Notes under the pieces: generated by a model | Databases searched by the model: none | What the model saw: only the letters and a program-made list of their open reading frames with translations | What the model was told of the DNA's origin: nothing | Part shown: one piece after another, positions 17,831 through 25,283 of the stretch | How positions within the stretch are numbered: the stretch's first letter is position 1 | Layout of the letters: each line of letters starts with the position of its first letter | Assembly: GCF_004348445.1 (NCBI RefSeq) | Contig: NZ_SMKV01000039.1 | Span: forward strand, 1 to 50,772 | DNA from: Saccharopolyspora aridisoli | GTDB lineage: Bacteria > Actinomycetota > Actinomycetes > Mycobacteriales > Pseudonocardiaceae | Direction: 5' to 3' | DNA: 50,772 bases | Position numbers and translations under genes: made by a program

Positions 17831-17876
17831 CCGTCCCCGGCAACACCGCAGCGCAGGCGGTGGCTGCCGGGGACGG
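17831..17876 (+). terminator. terminator hairpin after the M28 peptidase gene
   Basis: CCGTCCCCGGCA (17831-17842) and TGCCGGGGACGG (17865-17876) form a perfect 12-bp stem. A further inner ACCGC/GCGGT pairing lies inside. It begins 28 bases after the stop codon. Confidence 0.8.
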
Positions 17877-17913
17877 CTGTTCTGGCGCATCAGTCCCATG
17901 TCTGACGGGCCTA

Positions 17914-17929
17914 CATCAATGGATTGATG
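17914..17929. promoter_or_regulatory. putative operator upstream of the hcnA-like gene
   Basis: CATCAAT and ATTGATG form a perfect 7-bp inverted repeat with a two-base centre, about 110 bases before the TTG start of the (2Fe-2S) gene. The AT-rich palindrome stands out in high-GC DNA and has the size expected of a GntR-type or similar dimer site. No cognate regulator lies next to it. Confidence 0.5.
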
Positions 17930-18040
17930 CGCGATCTGCTCTGGGGCAGTTCAATTTCTCCTGCCGGTTCGATCGGGAACCGTGCGCACCGCAACGGGTG
18001 CCAGCGCCGTGCCGGTGCAGATCTCAGGAGGTGGCGGCTG

Positions 18041-18358
18041 TTGACCGGACCGTACCTGCTTCCCGCCCACCTGGACCCAGCACAACCGCGCTACCAGGCC
18101 CGCTTCGCCGTCGAGGTCGACGGGCGCCGGGTCACCGCGCACGCCGGGCAGACGGTCGCGGCCGTGCTGATGTCGTTGGGGTTGACCGCGTGGCGCGAAT
18201 GCGGTGGTCGTGGCCGGAGGCGTGGGCTGTTCTGCGGGATCGGCGTGTGCGCCGAGTGCGTGCTGGTGGTCAACGGAGCCCCGGACGTCCGCGCCTGCCT
18301 GCGGTCGGTCGAACCCGGCGACGTGATCAGCACCCGCGGTTCGGGGGAGCGGGGATGA
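18041..18358 (+). CDS. (2Fe-2S)-binding protein, HcnA / opine-oxidase small-subunit-like
   Basis: A 105-residue ferredoxin-fold subunit of the Fer2_4 type found in hydrogen cyanide synthase HcnA, opine oxidases, D-hydroxyproline dehydrogenase and the sarcosine oxidase alpha N-terminus. The cluster-binding region is FCGIGVCAECVLVVNG followed by VRACL, preceded by a leading cysteine in RECGG. A TTG start at 18041 is chosen because AGGAGG lies nine bases upstream (18026-18031) and it gives the family's usual length. The stop overlaps the FAD-subunit start by ATGA. It should pass electrons from the FAD partner to the respiratory chain. Confidence 0.85.
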   Translation: MTGPYLLPAHLDPAQPRYQARFAVEVDGRRVTAHAGQTVAAVLMSLGLTAWRECGGRGRRRGLFCGIGVCAECVLVVNGAPDVRACLRSVEPGDVISTRGSGERG

Positions 18359-19665
18359 GCGTCGTGGTCGTGGGTGCGGGCCCGGCCGGCATGACCGCCG
18401 CACTGCACGCCGCCCGAGCCGGGGCCGAGGTGCTGCTCGTCGATTCCTCGAACGCCCTGGGCGGGAAGTACAACCAAGCGCCGCCCGAGCAGTTCGGCCT
18501 CGCCCAACCGCAGCGGATCCGGCGAGGGCAGCGCAGTGTCACGACCCTCGCCGAGGAGATCGGCGCGCACCCGCGCATCCGGCGGTTGGCCGGTGGTGTT
18601 CGGTCGCTGGACGGGCGCGACGTCCACGTGCGCACCGGCTCCGGGGACGCCGGCGAGATCATCCACGCCGACGCGCTGGTGCTGGCCACCGGCGCGCACG
18701 ACCGGGTGCTGCCGTTCCCCGGATGGGAACTGCCCGGGGTGTTCACCGCCGGCGCCGCGCACGCGCTGGCGAGTGGCCAGCGGATCGCGGTGGGCAGCCG
18801 TGTGCTGGTCGCGGGAACCGGGCCGCTGCTGCTGCCGGTCACTGAATCGCTGCTGGGTGTGGGCGCCGACGTGGTGGCCGTGCTCGACGCGGGAAGCCCG
18901 GCGGCGTGGTTGCGGCGAGCGCCGACCCTGGCCGGTCAGTGGGACAAGCTCGCCGGGTTCGCCGGTTACCTGCGCAGGCTCGTCGGCAACACGCAGTTCC
19001 GCACCCGGGCCGGGGTGGTCGCGGCGGTCGGCGAGGAACGGGTCGAAGAGGCCGTGGTCGCCAAGCTCGACGCGCGGTGGCGGCCGGTCCCGGGCACGCA
19101 CCGGAGGATTCCGGTGGACGCGATCTGCGTCGCCCACGGCCTGCAACCGCGCTTGGAGCTCGCAAGAGCGGCGGGCTGCGACATCGAGGACGGGTTCGTG
19201 CGGGTCGACGGCTCGCAGCGCAGCTCAACGCCGTGGGTGTTCGCGGCAGGTGAGGCCACCGGCATCGCCGGAGCCCGTGCCGCAGCGGCCGAAGGTGCCG
19301 TCGCAGGGCTCGCCGCAGCGGTGCAGGTCCAGGCGACCACGTGGAGCGAGGTCGAACAACCCGCTCGTCGAGCGATGCTCGTGGTCCGATGTGGACAGAA
19401 GTTCAGCCGGGCGATGGCGTCGGCGACGCGCATCGGCGAGGACTGGAACGAGTGGCTCACGCCGCAGACCGTGGTCTGCCGCTGCGAAGCAGTTCCCTAC
19501 CAGGCCCTTCGGGACAGCGCGCCCGCCCAGCGCGACGCGAGCTCGCTGAACCTGTCCTGCCGCGTCGGGCTCGGGTCCTGCCAGGGGCGGATGTGCGGGC
19601 GCAACGCCAGCGAACTCGCCGAGAACCTCCTCCGGACGTCCGCGAGCGAGCCCCCGGTCGCCTGA
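18355..19665 (+). CDS. FAD/NAD(P)-binding oxidoreductase with BFD-like [2Fe-2S] domain, HcnB-like
   Basis: A 436-residue flavoprotein. GAGPAG for FAD binding is at 7-12, a second dinucleotide motif GTGPLLLPV is near 159-167, and a C-terminal BFD-like cluster domain carries VCRCEAV and SCRVGLGSCQGRMCG cysteines. This is the HcnB/LhpE-type alpha subunit of membrane-linked amine or cyanide-forming dehydrogenases. Those complexes need a third DAO-fold subunit for substrate oxidation, and none is adjacent. Two DAO-family genes occur 9-12 kb away, but nothing in the sequence links them. The gene is coupled to the ferredoxin gene upstream and is followed after 11 bases by the AAC(2')-like gene. Confidence 0.85.
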   Translation: MSVVVVGAGPAGMTAALHAARAGAEVLLVDSSNALGGKYNQAPPEQFGLAQPQRIRRGQRSVTTLAEEIGAHPRIRRLAGGVRSLDGRDVHVRTGSGDAGEIIHADALVLATGAHDRVLPFPGWELPGVFTAGAAHALASGQRIAVGSRVLVAGTGPLLLPVTESLLGVGADVVAVLDAGSPAAWLRRAPTLAGQWDKLAGFAGYLRRLVGNTQFRTRAGVVAAVGEERVEEAVVAKLDARWRPVPGTHRRIPVDAICVAHGLQPRLELARAAGCDIEDGFVRVDGSQRSSTPWVFAAGEATGIAGARAAAAEGAVAGLAAAVQVQATTWSEVEQPARRAMLVVRCGQKFSRAMASATRIGEDWNEWLTPQTVVCRCEAVPYQALRDSAPAQRDASSLNLSCRVGLGSCQGRMCGRNASELAENLLRTSASEPPVA

Positions 19666-19676
19666 TTGCTGCCATC

Positions 19677-20225
19677 ATGTGCCGCATGGCCGGATTGCGG
19701 ACCGCGCACACCGCGGACCTCGACGGGGCGAGCCTGCGCGCGGCGCGCGGGCTGCTGTGGGACGTCTTCGACGAGGGCGACGCCATGACCGAAGCCGACT
19801 GGGAGCACTGCCTCGGCGGCATGCACGTGCTCGCTTGGGAGCGTGATGAACTGGTCGGGCACGCCGCACTCGTGATGCGGCGCCTGCTTCTCGGCGACCG
19901 CGCTCTGCGCGCCGGTTACGTGGAGGGCGTCGCGGTGCGACGAGACAGCCAGGGGCGGGGCATCGGTGGCGCGATCATGACCGAGGTCGAGCGCATGATC
20001 CGCGCGGCCTACGACCTCGGGGCGCTCGGTGCCAGCGAAGCCGGCCGCCCGTTCTACGAAGCGCGGGGATGGAAGCCCTGGCCGGCGCCGACCAGGGCTC
20101 TCACGACCACAGGGATCCACCCGACCCCCGACGAGGACGGCTGGATCTACTACTACCCGGCCGGGGCCACCCTCGATCGCAGCGCACCGCTCACCTGCGA
20201 CCCCCGCCCCGGTGAGCCCTGGTGA
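19677..20225 (+). CDS. aac(2'): aminoglycoside 2'-N-acetyltransferase family protein (AAC(2')-I)
   Basis: A 182-residue GNAT protein whose sequence tracks mycobacterial AAC(2')-I along its full length. Shared signatures are TEADWEHCLGGMHVLAWE, ALRAGYVEGVAVR, the acetyl-CoA loop near RRDSQGRGIGGA, YDLGALGASEAG, FYEARGWKPW, and a C-terminus ending in CDPRPGEPW. Known members acetylate the 2'-amino group of gentamicin-type aminoglycosides, and the mycobacterial forms are intrinsic chromosomal genes. ATG 19677 and ATG 19686 are both possible starts. It follows the HcnB-like gene by 11 bases and may be co-transcribed, which suggests a housekeeping or metabolic role as much as resistance. Activity on drugs is not shown by sequence. 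Confidence 0.87.
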   Translation: MCRMAGLRTAHTADLDGASLRAARGLLWDVFDEGDAMTEADWEHCLGGMHVLAWERDELVGHAALVMRRLLLGDRALRAGYVEGVAVRRDSQGRGIGGAIMTEVERMIRAAYDLGALGASEAGRPFYEARGWKPWPAPTRALTTTGIHPTPDEDGWIYYYPAGATLDRSAPLTCDPRPGEPW

Positions 20226-20269
20226 GGGCCCTGGGCGTGATCCACCGCGGCCGGTGAGCCCGCCGGTGA

Positions 20270-20307
20270 CGAACGGGGAACCCCGCCGCAGCGGGATCCC
20301 CCGTTCG
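20270..20307. terminator. bidirectional terminator between AAC(2') and aldehyde dehydrogenase genes
   Basis: CGAACGGGGA (20270-20279) pairs with TCCCCCGTTCG (20297-20307) with one bulge. An inner CCCGC/GCGGG lies inside. It is centred in the gap between convergent genes. Confidence 0.65.
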
Positions 20308-20319
20308 CTCGCGCCGCGA

Positions 20320-21879
20320 TCAGGACTGCGGATAGCGGTGATAACCCGGGAAGTTGCCGTAGAGCTGCTCTCCCGGAGGCCCCTGGGTGACCGCGTGGAC
20401 CAGGTGCTGGCCACCGACGAACGCGCCCTTCCACGACGCGCCCCGGCCGCCGAACGGCTCGTCCCGGTCACCGCGAGAGCGCGGCTTGTTGATGCCGACC
20501 TTGAACGCTTGGACGCTCTCGGCGAGCTCTGCGGCGAACGACTCGTCGTCGCAGGCGACGGTGGCCACGAGCGCGCCGTTGGAGGCGTTCATCTGCGCCA
20601 GCAGCTCCGCCTCGGTGTCGACCACGACGACGGTGTCGACCGGCCCGAACGGCTCCTCGTGCATCAGCCTGCTGGCTCCCGGCGGTGCCAGCAGCGTCAC
20701 CGGTGCGGCGTAGGCCGAGACGTCTTGACCTTCCAGGAAGTGACCCTGGGAGCGGTCTCCGTGGTGCAGCGGAACGGCACCGTGGCGCAACGCCTCGGCG
20801 ACCCGGCCTTCCAGCTCGGCTGCCTTCGCCGCCGAGATCAGAGGGCCGAAGTCGAGCACGGGTGGCTCGCCGTTCTCACCGGCCAGCGGATGACCGAAGC
20901 GCACCGACTGGACCACCGGGAGGTAGGTGGCGAGGAACTTGTCCACCAGCTTCCGCTGGACCACGAACCGCGGGTAGGCGGTGCAGCGCTGCTTGGCGTA
21001 CTCGAAACCCTTGCGCAGGTGCGCGCTCAGTCCGTCCCAGTCGGAGAACTCCCACAGGCCCCAGGTGTTGAGGCCCTCTTGCTCCAGCATGTGCCGCTTG
21101 CCGGTGTCCACCAGCTGCGCGGCGATCTTGCCGCCGTTGGAGCGACCGCCGACGAACGCGAGCGCGCCCACCTCGGGCGAGCGCACCAGCGGGTCGGACA
21201 GGGCGGAACCGTCCCCCGACAGCAGCGTGGCCGGTAGCCCGGCGCGGGCCATCAGCGCGTGCGCGACCGTCAGCGTCACCGCGCCGCCCTGCGTGGGCGT
21301 TTTGGCGATCACGGCGTTGCCCGCGAGCAGCTGCACCAGCTCGGCGTGCACCAGGACGCTCATCGGGTAGTTCCAGCTGGCGATGTTGCTCACTGGGCCG
21401 GGCAGCGGCTGGCGCTTGTACGGGGCGCCCTCCACGTCCTGGTTGAGCATCTGCTCGGTGTGCTCGGCGTACCAGCGCACGCCGTCGAGGCAGCGGTCGA
21501 CGTCGGCGCAGGCGGCCTTCCACGGCTTGCCGATCTCCCAGGCCAGCAGCAGTGCGAGGTCGTCGCGGACCTGCGACATGGCCTCGACCGCGCTGGTCAC
21601 CGCGTCGCGTCGCTGCTCGAAGGTCGTCTGCGCCCACGCCTGGTGGGCCCTGGCCGCTGCGCGCACCGCGTCCTGCGCGGTGGCGGCGTCGATCTTGGGC
21701 AGCTGGGAGAAGACCGTGCCGTCCACCGGGGTCACCTGCGGGGCGCGCTCCCCGACGGCCTGCCAGCGGCGGTCGATGAGGTTGCGGGGCACGCCGTCGT
21801 CGAACGCCTCCGGCACTGCGGCGATGGCCCGCGACAGCACCGCTGAAGCGGTGTGGTGATCGGGAACCCGGAGTGTCAT
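20320..21879 (-). CDS. aldehyde dehydrogenase family protein
   Basis: A 519-residue NAD(P)-dependent aldehyde dehydrogenase-fold enzyme. SWNYP with its oxyanion asparagine (N170), the cofactor lysine K193 in IAKTPTQ, a glutamate pair in LEQEGLN (266, 268) and the catalytic cysteine in KQRCTAYP (C299) are present. The FTGS and ELGG signatures of classical ALDHs are altered here (FVGGRS, EQEGLN), so it belongs to a divergent subgroup. Substrate is unknown. A GAGGAGG ribosome-binding site precedes ATG 21879. It is separately transcribed and convergent with the AAC(2') gene. Confidence 0.85.
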   Translation of the reverse strand: MTLRVPDHHTASAVLSRAIAAVPEAFDDGVPRNLIDRRWQAVGERAPQVTPVDGTVFSQLPKIDAATAQDAVRAAARAHQAWAQTTFEQRRDAVTSAVEAMSQVRDDLALLLAWEIGKPWKAACADVDRCLDGVRWYAEHTEQMLNQDVEGAPYKRQPLPGPVSNIASWNYPMSVLVHAELVQLLAGNAVIAKTPTQGGAVTLTVAHALMARAGLPATLLSGDGSALSDPLVRSPEVGALAFVGGRSNGGKIAAQLVDTGKRHMLEQEGLNTWGLWEFSDWDGLSAHLRKGFEYAKQRCTAYPRFVVQRKLVDKFLATYLPVVQSVRFGHPLAGENGEPPVLDFGPLISAAKAAELEGRVAEALRHGAVPLHHGDRSQGHFLEGQDVSAYAAPVTLLAPPGASRLMHEEPFGPVDTVVVVDTEAELLAQMNASNGALVATVACDDESFAAELAESVQAFKVGINKPRSRGDRDEPFGGRGASWKGAFVGGQHLVHAVTQGPPGEQLYGNFPGYHRYPQS

Positions 21880-22198
21880 ACGCCCTCCTCAAAACATTGG
21901 GATGGGGTGCCGGGAGGCATAGGACTATGCCAGGTCGAGAGGCGAAGTGCCTGCTGCAATCGTACGAATTCGAGCAAAACGTACGTGCGTCTTGTGAGCC
22001 CTTTCGGGGCCTCGCCGCTTCGCCGGGATTGGGAAAAGCGGCGAAACCGGAACCCGGGATTGTTCCGATGGCGGCTACCCGTGCGACGTTCGAGCTGCCG
22101 CGAGAGCCGGTTACTGGCGGGTACTCGCCAACTCCTCCGAATTTCGGCGCGGACTTCTTTGAATGAAGGAGCTTTTCGCGCTCCGAACGGAGGAAAAC
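21880..22198. other. intergenic region with paired CGTACG sites and a hairpin
   Basis: This 319-base gap separates the divergent ALDH and SGNH esterase genes. CGTACG occurs at 21961-21966 and again at 21980-21985, 19 bases apart, in an AT-richer stretch suited to promoter and operator use. A perfect 9-bp stem, TCGCCGCTT (22012-22020) with AAGCGGCGA (22036-22044), follows. No credible gene is seen; short open frames here have no recognisable motif. Confidence 0.5.
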
Positions 22199-23008
22199 AT
22201 GCGTCACGCAAGGTACCTCATCGGTGCGGTGGCAGCCTGCACGGTCGTCTCGGGCACGGCCGCACCGTCCTTCGCAGCTGATTCCGACTCCGCATCCGCC
22301 GCCGAGAACTACGTCGCCCTCGGCGACTCCTACGCGTCGGGAACCGGGACCCGGGAGTACTTCGAGGACAGCGGTAGTTGTCTTCGAAGCCCCAAGGCAT
22401 ACCCGCAGTTGTGGGCCGACTCGCACGGAGTCGCCAGCTTCGAGTTCGCGGCCTGCTCGGGCGCCGTCACCGACGACGTCAACGCCGACCAGCTCGGTTC
22501 GCTCAGCGCCGACACCACGCTGGTCACCATCTCCATCGGCGGCAACGACATCGGCTTCGTCGACGTCATCACCAGCTGTGTCGCCGGCACCGACGAGGGC
22601 TGCGACAACGCCGTCAACGACGCCACCGAGAAGGCCCGCAACGAGCTGCCCGCCAAGCTCGACACCACCTACGCCAACATCCGCTCCGCCGCGCCCAACG
22701 CCGAGGTCGTCGTGCTCGGTTACCCGAAGATCAACGAGATGGGCGACTGCGGGATCCCGTTCTACTCCGAGTACAAGCGCCAGCGGATCAACGAGGGCGC
22801 CGACGAACTCGCCTCGGTGATCTCCGAACGCGCCTCGGCCGCTGGGTTCTCCTTCGCCGACCCGCGAAGTGCCTTCGAAGGGCACGGCGTGTGCGCCTCC
22901 GACGAGTGGATCAACGGACCGAGCAACCCGATCCAGGAGTCCTTCCACCCCGACGTCGACGGGCACGCCAACGCGTACCTGCCGACCCTGAACTCCGTCA
23001 CCGGCTGA
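22199..23008 (+). CDS. secreted SGNH/GDSL esterase-lipase
   Basis: A 269-residue exported hydrolase like the Streptomyces SGNH esterases. The signal peptide is at about 1-27 (ends PSFAAD). The nucleophile serine is in LGDSYASG (S44), block III in IGGNDIG (N116), and the catalytic histidine in SFHPDVDG (H250). Six or more cysteines after residue 60 are placed as in the disulfide-bonded Streptomyces enzyme. It hydrolyses short to medium-chain esters outside the cell. ATG 22199 has ACGGAGG seven bases before it. A long bidirectional terminator follows. Confidence 0.92.
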   Translation: MRHARYLIGAVAACTVVSGTAAPSFAADSDSASAAENYVALGDSYASGTGTREYFEDSGSCLRSPKAYPQLWADSHGVASFEFAACSGAVTDDVNADQLGSLSADTTLVTISIGGNDIGFVDVITSCVAGTDEGCDNAVNDATEKARNELPAKLDTTYANIRSAAPNAEVVVLGYPKINEMGDCGIPFYSEYKRQRINEGADELASVISERASAAGFSFADPRSAFEGHGVCASDEWINGPSNPIQESFHPDVDGHANAYLPTLNSVTG

Positions 23009-23025
23009 CACTCCGGGGGCGGAAG

Positions 23026-23072
23026 AGGCGTGTCGCGTGGAGGAACCTCCCGTCGTTCCACGCGACACGCCT
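23026..23072. terminator. bidirectional terminator between SGNH esterase and SDR genes
   Basis: A perfect 16-bp inverted repeat: AGGCGTGTCGCGTGGA (23026-23041) and TCCACGCGACACGCCT (23057-23072), with a 15-base loop. It lies between convergent stops at 23008 and 23091. Confidence 0.85.
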
Positions 23073-23090
23073 CGTTCAGCCGTTGCGGTG

Positions 23091-23864
23091 TCACAAGGTC
23101 GGGACCAGGCCCCCGTCGCAGCGGATCGCGGTTCCGGTGATGTAGGAGGCGTGGGCGCTGCACAGGAACGCCGCCGTGGCGCCGAATTCAGCGGGTTCGC
23201 CGTAGCGCTTGGCCGGAATCGCGGCCTCGCCCCGGGCGCGGACCTCCTCGACCGGCAGGCGTTCGCGCTCGGCCGTGGCACGGTCCAGCGACGACAAGCG
23301 GTCGGTGGCGATCCGGCCCGGCAGCAGCAGGTTCGCGGTGACGCCCTCGTCGGCCACGTCGATGGACAGGCTCTTCAGGTACGCCGCCAGGGCGCTGCGA
23401 CCGATGTTGGACAGCGCGAGGTTCGGGATCGGAGCCTCCACACCGCTGGAGGCGATCGCCAGGAGCCGGCCCCAACGACGCTCCCGCATCCCCGGCAGCA
23501 CGCCGCCGACGAGCCTCTGGTGCACCAGCAGCAGGTTCCGCACCGCCTCCGCGGTGTCGTCCGGACCGACCTCGGAGGCGCTGGCCGGGCGCGGCCCGGG
23601 ACCGTTGAGCACCAGGACGTCGATCTTCCCCAGCGCCTCCTGCGCCGCCGACAGCAGCTTCTCGGCCCCGCCCGGCGCGGTCAGGTCGACCTCCACGCCA
23701 GTGGCGCCGGGCAGCTCGGCGGCGATCGCTTTCGCGCGTTCACCGCGACGACCGGACACCACCACGTTGACGCCCTCGGCGGCCAGTGCCCGCGCGGTCG
23801 CCTCACCCAGTCCACCTGTCGAGGCGCAGACCAGCGCATTGCGGCCGGCGATTCCCAGATCCAT
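23091..23864 (-). CDS. short-chain dehydrogenase/reductase (SDR)
   Basis: A 257-residue Rossmann-fold oxidoreductase. The coenzyme motif is modified to ASTGGLGEA near residues 14-22, and VLNGPGPRP replaces the NNAG motif. The usual YxxxK appears as SNIGRSALAAYLKS, so the catalytic tyrosine is replaced by an asparagine or serine while the lysine is displaced. The C-terminus SYITGTAIRCDGGLVPTL is typical of classical SDRs. It may be catalytically altered, as in the 3-oxoacyl reductase-like subgroup with this pattern. The ATG overlaps the DapA-family stop by one base (TGATG), implying joint function. Confidence 0.85.
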   Translation of the reverse strand: MDLGIAGRNALVCASTGGLGEATARALAAEGVNVVVSGRRGERAKAIAAELPGATGVEVDLTAPGGAEKLLSAAQEALGKIDVLVLNGPGPRPASASEVGPDDTAEAVRNLLLVHQRLVGGVLPGMRERRWGRLLAIASSGVEAPIPNLALSNIGRSALAAYLKSLSIDVADEGVTANLLLPGRIATDRLSSLDRATAERERLPVEEVRARGEAAIPAKRYGEPAEFGATAAFLCSAHASYITGTAIRCDGGLVPTL

Positions 23865-24760
23865 CAGTTCTCCATGTTCTCCACGGCCGCCAAGTGGCGA
23901 TCCAGTTGTTCCTCCAGGCTCTCCGGCATGCCGGGCGCAGGCGCCCGCACCAGGGATTCGCTGATGAGACCCCGTCGGCGCAGCGCCTCCTTGCGGATCG
24001 CCAGCCCGATGCGGGCCTGAGCCTCGAAGTTCACCAGCGGCAGGTACCGCAGGTACGCCTCCAGCGCCGCCTGGTAGCCGCCCCGCCGCCACGCGTCCAC
24101 GCAGGCCTTGAGCCCTTCGGGGTAGGAGAACCCCGTCATCGCTCCCGCCGAGCCCGCGGCCAGCTCGTCCAGCAGCCCGACGCCGCCTAGCCCACCGAAG
24201 ACCGGCACACCGGTGCGAGCCGTCAGCGTGGTGATCGCCGGGGGAGTGGGCGGGGCCTCGGCTTTGACCGCCACCACCGATTCGACCTGCTCGACCGCCG
24301 AGGCCAGGTCGACCGCGCTGATCGACACGCCCGTGACCAGCGGGTAGTCCTGCACCACCAAGCCGGCGCCGGTCGTCGCGTGCAGCGCGTTGAGCTGGGT
24401 GGCCAGCAGCTCCGGATCAGGGGTGTTGACCTGCACCATCGCCCCGGCCAGCCGGTCGCCGACCACGTCGGTGGCCAGTTCGACCTCTTCGGCCACGGGT
24501 GCCGGCGAGGTGCTGCAGGCGCCCACGACGATCGGCAGGTCCACGGTTTCCACCACGACTTCGAGCACCGCTCGTCTCTCAGCCGCGGACAGGCGCACCG
24601 CCTCGCCGAAGACGCCCAGCACCGTCAGCCCGGTGACTCCGATCCGCTGGTAGTGCCCGACGAGCTTCGCCAGCGACGCCAGGTCGACGTCCTGTGTGGA
24701 CTCGGTGAACGGGGTGGCGACCACGCCCCAGACGCCGGGCGCGAGCGGATCCGCAGCCAT
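23864..24760 (-). CDS. DapA/NanA-family (DHDPS superfamily) aldolase or dehydratase
   Basis: A 298-residue class I aldolase of the dihydrodipicolinate synthase/N-acetylneuraminate lyase superfamily. The Schiff-base lysine is in VVAVKAEA (K166) and the catalytic tyrosine in VVQDYP (Y139), as in the family. The usual GTTGE loop is GVFGE (49-53) here, which argues against true DHDPS. Relatives include 4-hydroxy-pyrroline carboxylate deaminase and 2-keto-3-deoxy sugar acid aldolases. ATG 24760 is preceded by GAAAGGG and a good promoter. It forms a two-gene operon with the SDR. The substrate is unknown. Confidence 0.85.
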   Translation of the reverse strand: MAADPLAPGVWGVVATPFTESTQDVDLASLAKLVGHYQRIGVTGLTVLGVFGEAVRLSAAERRAVLEVVVETVDLPIVVGACSTSPAPVAEEVELATDVVGDRLAGAMVQVNTPDPELLATQLNALHATTGAGLVVQDYPLVTGVSISAVDLASAVEQVESVVAVKAEAPPTPPAITTLTARTGVPVFGGLGGVGLLDELAAGSAGAMTGFSYPEGLKACVDAWRRGGYQAALEAYLRYLPLVNFEAQARIGLAIRKEALRRRGLISESLVRAPAPGMPESLEEQLDRHLAAVENMEN

Positions 24761-24794
24761 CTGCACCCTTTCAGCCAGCGGCTCGACCGGCGAT

Positions 24795-24823
24795 CTTATG
24801 CACGTCGGATCAGATCGCGTCAA
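24795..24823 (-). promoter_or_regulatory. promoter for the DapA-family/SDR operon
   Basis: On the minus strand TTGACG (24823-24818) and CATAAG (24800-24795) are separated by 17 bases, the optimal spacing for a sigma-70-type housekeeping promoter. The predicted start lies near 24788, giving a leader of about 28 bases. Confidence 0.55.
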
Positions 24824-24929
24824 GGTCGCTTCCCGGGAACTCGACCAGCCTGATGGGGCACCCTGCGCGCACCCGGCCGAACGGTTGGCCGGTTCGGTAG
24901 TCGATTCCGCCCACAACTGCGCCTCGATC

Positions 24930-25108
24930 GGCTATGGTGGGCGGCGATGCCGGGCGGGTCCCCCTCTGAGCATTACGCAGACTCACGCGGTCGCGCACCG
25001 CACAGCAGGCCGAGCCGGTCCCAGGCGCCATCCAGGACCGAGCCCGGCTCCCGGGTGGCCAAAAGGGAGGGGCGGCGGAGCGCCGCCTCGGTCATCCGCG
25101 TGGAAGAG
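24930..25108 (+). ncRNA. candidate structured RNA ending in an intrinsic terminator
   Basis: No gene is credible here, but nested helices can be drawn. P1 is CACGCGG (24984-24990) with CCGCGTG (25096-25102). P2 is GGCCGAG (25008-25014) with CTCGGTC (25087-25093). Inside P2 are three hairpins: CGGTCC/GGACCG (25016-25021 and 25035-25040), CCCGG/CCGGG (25043-25055), and GGCGGCG/CGCCGCC (25071-25087). The last shares one base with P2. A TATGGT-like -10 at 24933 could start the transcript. The strong terminator at 25109-25139 follows directly. It does not show the signatures of SRP RNA, tmRNA or RNase P RNA. High GC makes chance helices likely, so this is tentative. Confidence 0.4.
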
Positions 25109-25139
25109 CCCGCTGGCCAAGCAGGTCAGCGGGTTTTTT
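25109..25139 (+). terminator. classic intrinsic terminator with T-run
   Basis: CCCGCTGGCC (25109-25118) pairs with GGTCAGCGGG (25124-25133), a ten-pair stem with one G-U and a five-base loop. It is followed by six T residues at 25134-25139. No protein gene precedes it on this strand for over 2 kb, which implies a non-coding transcript ending here. Confidence 0.85.
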
Positions 25140-25283
25140 CGTTCCCGCCGGAAGATCGGCGGATCGGTTCGGGTTGAGATCCTGCCAGTCGGTTGATCTT
25201 GATCTCGGATCACGTCCTATCATTGCCGGGCGTTGTCATCGCAACTCGTTGTTGCCGCGCGGTCCGGGAGGCGGGGGAGGGTA

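Noticed and set aside
20876..23281. Minus-strand open frame of 801 codons
   Set aside because: Shadow of the aldehyde dehydrogenase and SGNH genes; its C-terminal half is a frame-shifted reading of the dehydrogenase.
17924..24760. A complete trans-4-hydroxyproline degradation pathway
   Set aside because: HcnA/B-like, DapA-like and ALDH genes are present, but the epimerase and the DAO-type catalytic subunit are absent and the genes are in separate transcription units with other genes between.
24930..25139. SRP RNA, tmRNA or RNase P RNA
   Set aside because: None of the invariant motifs of these RNAs is present, so only a generic structured-RNA candidate is reported.
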